Source: Setoptus koraiensis (Eukaryota; Arthropoda). Taken from it: a stretch of 64,000 nucleotides of DNA. The stretch spans positions 2,108,001-2,172,000 of the forward strand of contig CM106585.1 of NCBI GenBank assembly GCA_048013815.1. Reading direction: 5' to 3'. The notes under the pieces were generated by a model that searched no databases, was not told where the DNA came from, and was given only the letters and a program-made list of their open reading frames with translations. Numbering within the stretch: position 1 is the first letter of the stretch; every line of letters starts with the position of its first letter. Shown here in pieces: positions 11,672-19,426 of this stretch. The translations under genes were made by a program, and so were the position numbers.

Positions 11672-12824
11672 CTAAATAGATTGACTATTGCTATTGACAA
11701 TTATTGATTATTATCACTGTTACATCACAGATATTATATTAATATTATTATTATTATCGTATTGAGCATAAGAATGTCCTGTCGAGGGGACTGGCGCCAA
11801 ATCCGCACTGAATGTAAACCTTGAATCTATATCTACTCTCAATAAATAATCTACCAGTTGCGTACTATGTCTGCTTTGATTGCATGTTCATGAATGGTGC
11901 AACTGCATGTGATTCGAATGGTATCGATTTCATCAAAAGAATAATAAAGTTTGATTGGCGAGTCCAGTGACCAATCGCGTTTTTTAATTCGAACTGATGA
12001 GAGCTATATGCACTTTTGAGTACCTTGCCCGTTCTAGAGGAAGGGCGAACTCCTCTTTAGTTTTTTCTGGTTTGGTTCAGTAATTATGGTTGAATCAAGA
12101 TCAATTTATTTTTAGAGTTCCGTTGAGTGGAATACTCGCATCAGATTGTAATATATTAGGCAGATACTATCAGTCAACAGATATTGGTAAATGTTTTTGT
12201 TTATTGGTCTATTTTGATCATATACAATCTTGTTGTTTACTTCGATGTTCGACAAAAATTATCACTTTCGCTCTTGAAACTGCCTTAGTATGCATAGGGA
12301 TAGATAGTAGCCGAGAAATTCAGTTGGTGATTGGAATCTCCTTTGGGGATAAAAAACTTTTCAAGAGTTTTGTCTCTCTTTCTATTATATGATTGCACTG
12401 GTCATGCCAACGGGTTAATTTCTTTCATCAGATTGTAGAGAAAAGTGATCTGTAAATAGAACACACTTGCCAAAGATAATTCGTAAAAATGACAATAAAA
12501 CTAAGTAGATTATAAAGTTGGAGTGTTTGTGAGTGTCTTAGGTTACTCCTTGAAGATGTCAGAGCTCATTGGTAGGAAATGCGTGTAGACGGCGATCCAT
12601 TCAATCAAGGCCCACAAAATTTAGTTAGTATAACCATAAAACAAAGTTTCCGTCTCAAAATTAACAATCGTGTACAGTCTAAATAAGGAATAATAATACA
12701 TACATGTGTGTACTGTAATACTCATCAATAATAATAATAATATATAGTAAAAATTATAATAATAACACTACCAGAAGCTGGCACTTCAACTACAGCGGAA
12801 TACGTTGCATTGTTTTACATCTGC
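11672..12824. other. Intergenic spacer between convergent genes
   Basis: Contains the AATAAA at 11841-11846 of the upstream gene and the 3' region of endophilin-B. I looked on the minus strand for an exon encoding the endophilin SH3 domain (ALYDY-type motif) and found none. The open frame at 12090-12392 has no protein-like features. Confidence 0.5.
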
Positions 12825-14255
12825 CTATTCTGGTTTAGGTAAATCTTCAGCTACTAACTCTAACAAGTGTTGGTTAGCCTTTCGATAATATTCAGCTTGG
12901 GCTCGTATGAAGTTCTTCAAGTATGTCACATGCTCATTAGTAGAGCTGATAACTTTCTCACAAATAGTAGATACTAGAGCCACTTGACGATCGAACTCTC
13001 CCTGAGCGTTACGAAGTTCATGTTCAGCCTGTACAGTATTGAATAAGGATTATGTCGAAAATTAGTTAGATCATGGGTACATATGTGATCGTGAATTTTT
13101 GCTTTCACAGCGATCATATCACAAACATAGAACAGTTTTATCAGTTAGCTAGAAACAGCAATATAGAGAGACGTATTATATGGGGTAAGCTTTACCTCTT
13201 GTATTTCTTTGACTATCTGATCAAAAGTTTGCTGATGTTGTTAGTGAGTATAGTATATGTAGCAAGTTTAGTAAAAACATTTTTGGATTGAGATCACAGT
13301 GAGATGTGAGTGAAGAACAATTACATGAAGTCCAGAGAAGTAGAGCAAGATGAACTAAACACAAAGCCTACGTGTTTAGCAATAACAACTAAATGAATAC
13401 GTACATTTGTTGGATTTTCATTAGATCTGACTTTCTTATACTTGCTTTTGGCGGCGTCAAGATCTAACCGTTTAACTTCCAAAGAACGCCTTTCTCTCTG
13501 ATAATGGAAATATATTTATACGTTAGTAGATCGTTGTCAACATTATTGCATCGATTAGTCTAAGGGGTCAGTGATTTAAACCTGATACTTACTACAAGCG
13601 CTTTGACTTCATTATTGAGAAAAAATTTAAGTGGCCTGATGAAATCCATGTAAGCTTTTGCGACAAAATCACGTTCTTCTTGGCCCAGCTTCAATTGTAC
13701 TTGACCGGCGCTAATCAAGGCACTTCCATATACATCCCCTGGCGAGAGTTCGGTTCCGGCACTAACCATCTCACTACCCATTAGTTCCAGATTACGAAGT
13801 CTATCTTTTCGCTTGTCTGATTCGCCAAGCTTCTCCATCAAATAGTCTTCTACTCGATTACCTGTTCGCGTAACATGTCAGGAAATAAAGACAAAGTAGT
13901 TAGTACAGAGTAATCAATTATAAGATCATTAACACACAATAATGAGTTACATACTTGGATTAGGTTGCAACATTGACTCAGCTGATGCCACTATCTTCTC
14001 TGTCCATAGTTTAGTTTGGTCCGCACGCGTTAACAAATTCTCGAAATAGCCATCTAGTTCTGTTTTTTCACTTGTACCTAGTCGTTCCTCCGTGAACTGT
14101 AAACACAAGAAATTGCATAATGTTGCTTTTCAGTTCTCTACAACGACCTAGTATTATTATATTCATCAATGTGAGTCACTCACCTGTTTAGCTCTAGTCA
14201 GCGCTGTCGAGGCCTCGGCAGCAAAACCTTTGAGTCCCTTGAATGAGAAGTCCAT
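12825..14255 (-). CDS. EndoB: Endophilin-B (N-BAR domain protein), SH3-less
   Basis: Spliced gene; five exons read on the minus strand: 14255-14184, 14096-13955, 13861-13593, 13497-13405 and 13028-12825, all with GT-AG borders and matching phases, giving 259 aa. It starts MDFSFKGLKGFAAEAST, the amphipathic N-BAR helix, followed by the BAR blocks FTEERLG, LMEKLGESDK, GTELSPGDVYGSAL, RLDLDAAKSKYKK and EGEFDRQ-like GEFDRQVAL. This is the SH3GLB/endophilin-B family, which bends membranes in autophagy, mitochondrial dynamics and endosomal traffic. The frame stops with LPKPE directly after the BAR domain. The C-terminal SH3 domain, normally about 60 residues that bind proline-rich partners, is absent and no SH3 exon is visible in the next 1.1 kb. 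Either this lineage lost it or a distant alternative exon exists. Confidence 0.88.
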
Positions 14256-14348
14256 ATTTTTTTATCGTTGAGTGTATAATTCTATATCATCAGAAGAACA
14301 AGTTAGGACAGTTAATCTTCACACTATGATTGAATTTATCGGTGCACT

Positions 14349-14699
14349 ATGAGTTGTTTGTTTGATAATCTGCTTTCTCTTTCATATTTTTTTGATGAGT
14401 TGCTTACGCCAGGCAAGACACAAGTAATAGAAATTTCTAAATCAGCTGGTACATCTCATGTGCCACCTACTGACACTAGCGTGAGCAATCTGTTGTCAGA
14501 TTGCAAGATCGTTGCTCAATCGGGTCTTGTGACGGGACATCTACACCATCGAATGATATGTAGGCATGATATCAATGGTACCTTCCACCAACATAATTAT
14601 CTACAATCGATTGTCAGAGACACGATAAAGAGTGAAAATGGTCTATGTGTTTCCACATTAGATCGTTCAATCAGGGATATAATTTCCTCTAACAGTTGA
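14349..14699 (+). CDS. Small ORF of unknown function
   Basis: 116 aa from an ATG, head-to-head with endophilin-B (93 bases between the start codons, so a shared promoter is likely). A poly(A) signal AATAAA follows at about 14792-14797. No domain, signal peptide or family recognised; the sequence is Ser/Thr-rich with several His. It could be a real short gene or a chance frame in a divergent transcript. The poly(A) signal and the open length are the only support. Confidence 0.3.
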   Translation: MSCLFDNLLSLSYFFDELLTPGKTQVIEISKSAGTSHVPPTDTSVSNLLSDCKIVAQSGLVTGHLHHRMICRHDINGTFHQHNYLQSIVRDTIKSENGLCVSTLDRSIRDIISSNS

Positions 14700-15102
14700 A
14701 AAGCAAGATATTACACACATATGGAGATGGTCTGAACAATGCAACCATCATTTATTTGTGAACGATACTCGTTATCTCTTTGAGGGAACTTAAATAAAAC
14801 ACAAAAATAACAACAATAAATTATCACTGCGGTGCAATCTCTAGAAAATTGATGGTTTAAATTTAGCGCATTGCATCAGCTGTAAACTCCGCTATCGCCG
14901 GGGGCACAGATACACATACAGTACAGTGTATACGATTTTAGTCTACACATGAGGGATTGACCACGAACCGTCAGAGTTTGCATCACATATATGCAAATTG
15001 GTAACTCGACACACTGAGTCATAACATGTGAAATTGACACAGCTAAGGCTTCACTTGCATAGATTATTAATGTAATGTAACTATTATAAAGAAGCCTCAA
15101 GA

Positions 15103-15618
15103 ATGCCTCGCTGCAATCTGACATTGAAACAAAAATGTCAGATAATAGCGCTGAAAGATAAACTACCGACGAAGGATCTAGCAAAAAAATTCCATGTTCA
15201 TCTGTCAACTATAAGCAGGATAATTAAAAATCAGCAGCAAATTCTCAATGTTGCCACCCGAATCAATCTAAATCACAAGAAAACCACAAGTTACGATTAT
15301 GAATTAGACGGGCTTGTTTTGGAATTCATCAAGACACATCAGGAGGAGTCTAAATCACTGAGTGTGAAAGACATTTGCGCAAAAGCTACGGAATTTTCAA
15401 CGACGCTTGGACGCCAGATTACTTGTAAGGGGTCCTGGTGGAGGAGGTTCAGGCAAAGATGCAAAATAATAAAAACTAGACAATCTACTAGTATTACCAA
15501 CAGCCGTAAAAGCAGTCAATCACAACAAAACAATGAAAATTCGGCTAAAAAGGAACCATCGTCGAAAGAGCGGTGTACCATATTCAAGATAAGAGAGGAG
15601 AGAATACCGAAATATTAA
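15103..15618 (+). CDS. CENP-B/Tigger-type DNA-binding protein without transposase domain
   Basis: 171 aa. Residues about 5-45 are a CENP-B N-terminal (psq-type) helix-turn-helix: LTLKQKCQIIALKD then DLAKKFHVHLSTISRIIK. Residues about 62-122 form the second, CENPB-type helix-turn-helix, with the usual GSWWRRFRQR ending. This pair is the DNA-binding half of pogo/Tigger transposases and of host proteins derived from them, such as CENP-B and jerky. The DDE catalytic domain is absent: the frame ends in a Ser/Gln/Lys-rich tail, followed by AATAAA at 15629-15634. It is likely a domesticated DNA-binding protein, or a remnant 5' half of a transposase. No terminal inverted repeats are obvious. The gene is convergent with APC11, stop to stop in 50 bases. 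Confidence 0.75.
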   Translation: MPRCNLTLKQKCQIIALKDKLPTKDLAKKFHVHLSTISRIIKNQQQILNVATRINLNHKKTTSYDYELDGLVLEFIKTHQEESKSLSVKDICAKATEFSTTLGRQITCKGSWWRRFRQRCKIIKTRQSTSITNSRKSSQSQQNNENSAKKEPSSKERCTIFKIREERIPKY

Positions 15619-15628
15619 ATAATTAATT

Positions 15629-15634
15629 AATAAA
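15629..15634 (+). terminator. Poly(A) signal of the CENP-B-like gene
   Basis: AATAAA 11 bases after the stop codon. The opposite-strand poly(A) signal of APC11 lies only 34 bases away, so the two convergent transcripts must end almost on top of each other. Confidence 0.6.
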
Positions 15635-15667
15635 AGAATCAACTAAATACTGGAAATAACTATCGAG

Positions 15668-15673
15668 TTTATT
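15668..15673 (-). terminator. Poly(A) signal overlapping the APC11 stop codon
   Basis: Read on the minus strand, ...AAAGAATAAAC contains AATAAA that includes the TAA stop. The 3' UTR would thus be only about 10-30 bases. Confidence 0.55.
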
Positions 15674-15983
15674 CTTTAAATTTCCATTCTTGTCGACACA
15701 TTGGGCAATGCTGGTGAACATGCTGCTGATTCAACCATTTCATTATGCAATGAATGTGAAAACAGTGGCTGCATTTACCCCAAACTAATTGACAATCATC
15801 TCCTGGTATCTTACAATCTGTACAACAATCATCGAATGCATTCCTGCATATTCCGCAATCCTCATCTCTGGTTATCCATTTCCAAACTGCCACTCCAGTA
15901 AAGCTGTTTATATTGACTTTGAGGCTAGATGCTGGTAAAGAGGCGTCGAGACTCTTGGATTTGTTTTCTTTTTTGCCTTTCAT
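15669..15983 (-). CDS. APC11: Anaphase-promoting complex subunit 11 (RING-H2)
   Basis: 104 aa from the first ATG. The C-terminal 84 residues match APC11 very closely: VWKWITRDEDCGICR, CKIPGDDC, LVWGKCSHCFHIHCIMKWL and the family-typical ending HCPMCRQEWKFKE. All RING-H2 Zn-binding Cys/His residues are in place. APC11 is the catalytic RING subunit of the APC/C ubiquitin ligase and works with the cullin-like APC2 to recruit E2 enzymes during mitosis. An extra Lys/Ser-rich stretch of about 20 residues precedes the usual start; it is open to the ATG but may be translated or not. Gene order SGF29 then APC11 on the same strand, 188 bases apart, with E2F/CHR-type elements between them. Confidence 0.93.
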   Translation of the reverse strand: MKGKKENKSKSLDASLPASSLKVNINSFTGVAVWKWITRDEDCGICRNAFDDCCTDCKIPGDDCQLVWGKCSHCFHIHCIMKWLNQQHVHQHCPMCRQEWKFKE

Positions 15984-16096
15984 TTTAATTTGAACAAAGT
16001 AGGGTTCACCCAATTACTAAAGTTGTCCAAATTCAAAAATCGAAAATACATTCAGAATATAGAATGTTTTCACTACAAAATAAAAACTTGAAGCGG

Positions 16097-16153
16097 ATTG
16101 GCTAATGACCGCCTTCATGCGCATGGCGCGTGAATTTGAAAAATGATTTCGCG
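16097..16153. promoter_or_regulatory. Cell-cycle promoter module: CCAAT, GGCGCG + TTTGAA (CDE/CHR-like), TTTCGCG (E2F)
   Basis: In the 188-base interval upstream of APC11: ATTGG (CCAAT on the minus strand) at 16097-16101, GGCGCG at 16125-16130, TTTGAA at 16135-16140 (4-base spacing), and TTTCGCG at 16147-16153. E2F sites plus CHR elements (TTYGAA, bound by LIN54 of the DREAM/MuvB complex) are the known signature of mitotic gene promoters. Placement upstream of an APC/C subunit fits. A very similar GGCGCG-AAA-TTTGAA lies at 62690-62704. Confidence 0.5.
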
Positions 16154-16171
16154 ATGTAAACATCGTTCTAT

Positions 16172-17050
16172 TCATTTTTTCATTTCTTTTGAAGCAATCA
16201 CATAACGCTGTGGAACTGCCAAAGGTGGTGAATAGCCTTCAGTGTAAGTGGAATCTTCGAATGACACCATATAGTCATCTGAAGCGGTTTCGGGCGGTCT
16301 ATCAATTATTGCCCTATAGAAACAAGTGGTTTGTGGGTATAGGGCAAGAACGAGAGTGTCCTTGGGGAACAGGGCCTCTGGATTGGTGGCTGGGTTAGCT
16401 CTCATTGTTGGTAGTGGTATCACACGCCTCTTTCCTATTGTGTGTCGTTCTTTTTGCTCTTCGTCTATGTCATCAATCTCGTATTTAGCACAACCAGCCT
16501 GGTACTGTAGAACCTCACCCAAAACCCAAACTTTGCTGCCATCTCCATCCGGGCTTGGCACAAATGCGGCCACCATATCGCTTGCTTTGGCCACATACGA
16601 TGACTCAGCTGGCTTGCAACCGCAGAGAGGGGGCACTTCGTCGTCCCTAGTTTCGGGTATAAATAATGGTAAAGCTGATGCAGATTGTTGCAAGATTTTC
16701 ATCAGAGCACCTCGTCTCATGCCAATTTGTTGATTTTGGCCAATACCGTGACTAGCTAATAACTTCCTTTGTCTTTGTCTCAAATTTGATCTGATCGAGA
16801 CAACTAAGGATAAGGCATCTCTTAGAACCTTGGATTCTGAGTCGGCGTTTTGAATGGCGCTCTTATATAGAGAACGAAGTTTTTGCTTAAGGTAAGGCTT
16901 CACAGATTGTTCATTCTGAGTCCTTTCCTTAGTTTTTGTTATATTGTCAATATTATGTTCCGTTTGTGCATGTTCCTCCTCTGCTTGTTGTAGCAATTTA
17001 AAAAGCTCACTCAGTTTTTCGCTCATCAAAGGATCTGTTTTGATAGCCAT
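16172..17050 (-). CDS. SGF29: SAGA/ATAC-associated factor 29 (tandem Tudor, H3K4me reader)
   Basis: 292 aa when started at MAIKTDPLMSEK (ATG at 17050), almost the same length as human SGF29 (293). An upstream in-frame ATG would add 24 unlikely residues. The N-terminal half is a coiled coil (EHNIDNITKTKERTQ). The MRRGALMKILQQSA.LPLFI block is a family hallmark. The C-terminal tandem Tudor (SGF29_C) spans about residues 150-290, with YEIDDIDEE, RRVIPLP, LVLALYPQTTCFYRAII and FEDSTYTEGYSPPL. In the known structure this pair binds the free N-terminus and trimethylated Lys4 of histone H3, bringing SAGA/ATAC acetyltransferase to active promoters. No introns. Divergent from the MOB1-like gene (527 bases between start codons). 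Confidence 0.95.
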   Translation of the reverse strand: MAIKTDPLMSEKLSELFKLLQQAEEEHAQTEHNIDNITKTKERTQNEQSVKPYLKQKLRSLYKSAIQNADSESKVLRDALSLVVSIRSNLRQRQRKLLASHGIGQNQQIGMRRGALMKILQQSASALPLFIPETRDDEVPPLCGCKPAESSYVAKASDMVAAFVPSPDGDGSKVWVLGEVLQYQAGCAKYEIDDIDEEQKERHTIGKRRVIPLPTMRANPATNPEALFPKDTLVLALYPQTTCFYRAIIDRPPETASDDYMVSFEDSTYTEGYSPPLAVPQRYVIASKEMKK

Positions 17051-17577
17051 GTGTTGCAAAATATTTACAGTTATGTATTTAATCAATTTGACCACTTGTG
17101 TTATCATGCAAAAACTGTTCATTTGAACAACGACATTTAAGTTGGTACACTAATATACATTGTTGATATTGATGATCTACTATAAATATAAAAAAAAGGT
17201 TTTGCAATCAGTTTTTTCTACCCATCATTGATATTGACAAGGATGTGTTGCAGAAAGATACAGATTTTGTTGAAAATAATGAACAGCTGTTCTTTCTCAC
17301 CTCGCTCGCTAGAGGGCCACTTTCTCTCTGTTCTCTATAATCTGTTCGAAATCACTGTGCCAAATTGTATTTACTGCGCTAAATCTTTGTCCTTCTGAGC
17401 AGATTATATATAGGTGAAAAATGGTAATGGTCAGCTAACTGTTGATTATTCTACTTCAAAGCCATTGAAACAAGAAAATTTTAATTTAATCCTATGTAGC
17501 ACTGTCAATCTTATTTAATAACATTTAGTATTTTCGATATCGTCCATTCAAACGCCGATAACAACATCTGTGGAAAC
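17051..17577. promoter_or_regulatory. Divergent promoter interval between SGF29 and the MOB1-like gene
   Basis: 527 bases separating two outward-facing start codons, so it must carry both promoters and 5' UTRs. I see no firm TATA box for either. No ORF of its own. Confidence 0.5.
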
Positions 17578-18231
17578 ATGAGACACGAGTTTGGACGTAA
17601 CACTAACAACGGTAACAACACTGATTTACAAAATGATGCCGACTCTGAGGGATGTAGGCGACAGTCAATGCTGAAATTAAATGATGTAAAAGTACCGCAA
17701 GGTGAAAATGAGAACGAATGGTTGGCCATCAACACATTTGATTTTTTCAATCAAGTTGGAATGCTCTACGGAATAATAGCAGAAAATTGCACTAACGATA
17801 CATGCCCGACAATGTCGGCTGGCACTGGTACTGAATATCGCTGGATAGATGTTGATGGAAGCCGAGGGCCTATTAAATACAACGCAAAACAGTATGTTAA
17901 TCATCTTATGAATTGGGTCGAACAGTGCCTGAACGACGAGAGATTATTTCCTACAAAGTGCGACCCCACTGATTTTCCTGATTTTCCCGATAATTTCAGA
18001 AATGAATGTAAGATCATCTTCAAACGTTTTTTTCGCGTCTATGCACATGTTTATCACCACCACATAGATCAAGTGAAAGATTTCAATGCCGATGCTCATA
18101 TGAATACTAGTTTTAGGCAATTTATATATTTTGTCAGAGAGTTCCAATTGATTGAAGATCGTGAATTAACACCACTCAATGATCTTATAGCAAAACTGTG
18201 TCCTATTCGACAAAACCAATCAACAAACTAA
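17578..18231 (+). CDS. MOB1-like kinase adaptor, divergent and intronless
   Basis: 217 aa. The Mob/phocein domain fills residues about 40-208: EWLAINTFDFFNQVGMLYG, CPTMSAG, LFPTK, FKRFFRVYAHVYHHH, NTSFRQFIYFVREFQLI and REL.PLNDLI. The four zinc ligands of MOB1 are kept (C71, C76, H157, H162). MOB1 binds and activates NDR/LATS kinases in the Hippo and mitotic-exit pathways. It is closer to MOB1 than to MOB2, MOB3 or MOB4 by the FFNQ, MSAG and YAH.YH.H motifs. It lacks the usual N-terminal SHQYELLKHAEATL segment, replaced by an Asn-rich unrelated stretch, and has small insertions (for example KCDPTDFPDFPDNF for the usual PFPKNF loop). This suggests a fast-evolving extra copy, perhaps a retrogene, beside a standard MOB1 elsewhere. 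AATAAA at 18263-18268. Confidence 0.85.
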   Translation: MRHEFGRNTNNGNNTDLQNDADSEGCRRQSMLKLNDVKVPQGENENEWLAINTFDFFNQVGMLYGIIAENCTNDTCPTMSAGTGTEYRWIDVDGSRGPIKYNAKQYVNHLMNWVEQCLNDERLFPTKCDPTDFPDFPDNFRNECKIIFKRFFRVYAHVYHHHIDQVKDFNADAHMNTSFRQFIYFVREFQLIEDRELTPLNDLIAKLCPIRQNQSTN

Positions 18232-19426
18232 TAATGATATTTGAATAGCTGATAGACAAGCGAATAAATACATGTACAACTTATTTATCGAGTCCAATCT
18301 GTATGAATAAAGTCAGAAAACTGAGTAGGAGATTCAGAGAAACGTACTACTGAGAACATAATGAATATAGTTGAATAACTTCACGGTGATTTTAAGTTCC
18401 ACCGAAGCCAGGACAAAGTGTGCAAAACACAGCACGTGAAGCACATCGATGACAGATTATATCACTCTTGAAATGAGCACATTCTTAAAAGCACACAGCT
18501 CGAGCTGCCTCGAATAATCTAGCAACCTATAGTAAGCCGGTAGTATCCCAAAAATTTTCATTGACAGGGGCAACCATCGAAATATCAATGTTGTTCAACG
18601 AACGAATTCTCTGATGACATTGGTTGCGCGAGAAAACTTCTGGTAATTTGTGGTCTCAGTCTGTAAGCGTTATAAATTATATAAACTTCTTCTGTGGCGA
18701 ATAAAACGTGCCAGTCTAAGTTTTATCATTTATAATATGACAATAATAACAATTTAATAAAACAAAATATTTACGATTTACATTAATTATGTACAAATCA
18801 TTGCAATGATGATTTTCATGTTCATCTTTAAAAAGTGATGCATCCGATCTAACTATCAAATGTTCTAGAAGGTGCCTCTGGGTTGATAAACATGTGCCCG
18901 CGACGATATATGAAGTTATGTTTGAATTCATTTTGGTGAGATCATGTCTTTTTTCGTGTGTACAACGTATCCGCATTGTCGCTACTGAATAGAGTCGACG
19001 AGGCAAAGAACATTAACATCGACGAAGCCCTCAGTCATCGGTGATGAAATGTAGTATCGCATTTCTCCAATGAGTGTCAAGTGTCCATCATTTGCGAAGT
19101 GTGAAATTCATTTGGTATATCTCCAATTGTTTTGAAATAAGTGGCTTAAGAAACCTGATTACGTAGAGATATTTTGAGAAGATAGAAATGAGAAAGTTAT
19201 CGTCAACAAATTTATATTTATGAATCCATTTCAAAAGCTGGGTAATACTCTGTACTATGAAGTTAAAACTTTTTCAGTATAATACTTACCAGCTAAACGA
19301 TGAACTATATTGGCGCGGATATTGTGAGCAGTGCTCTCAGTCAGACTAATACGACTTAACGAGGCTTCACAAATCTAATTTGTTGGATTATATGGCAACT
19401 TAGAATTCTCACTGTTTCTAGTAGTT
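18232..19426. other. Intergenic spacer with one possible unassigned exon
   Basis: Contains the poly(A) signals of the MOB1-like gene. On the minus strand, 19374-19290 looks like an 85-nt exon (acceptor TTAG, donor CTG|GTAAGTATT) coding 28 clean residues. It matches no family I know, and its partner exons are not clear; it may be a 3' alternative exon of the protocadherin gene. The minus-strand frame at 18716-19006 lacks any protein-like signal. Confidence 0.35.

Noticed and set aside
14876-15208. Minus-strand frame overlapping the CENP-B-like gene
   Set aside because: No ATG at its 5' end, and it overlaps a frame with two recognisable helix-turn-helix domains.
17578-18231. Reading the MOB gene as MOB4/phocein, which would pair with the SIKE homologue as two STRIPAK genes in one window
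   Set aside because: Motifs FFNQ, MSAG and YAHVYHHH are those of MOB1; MOB4-specific segments are absent. The genes are also 44 kb apart.
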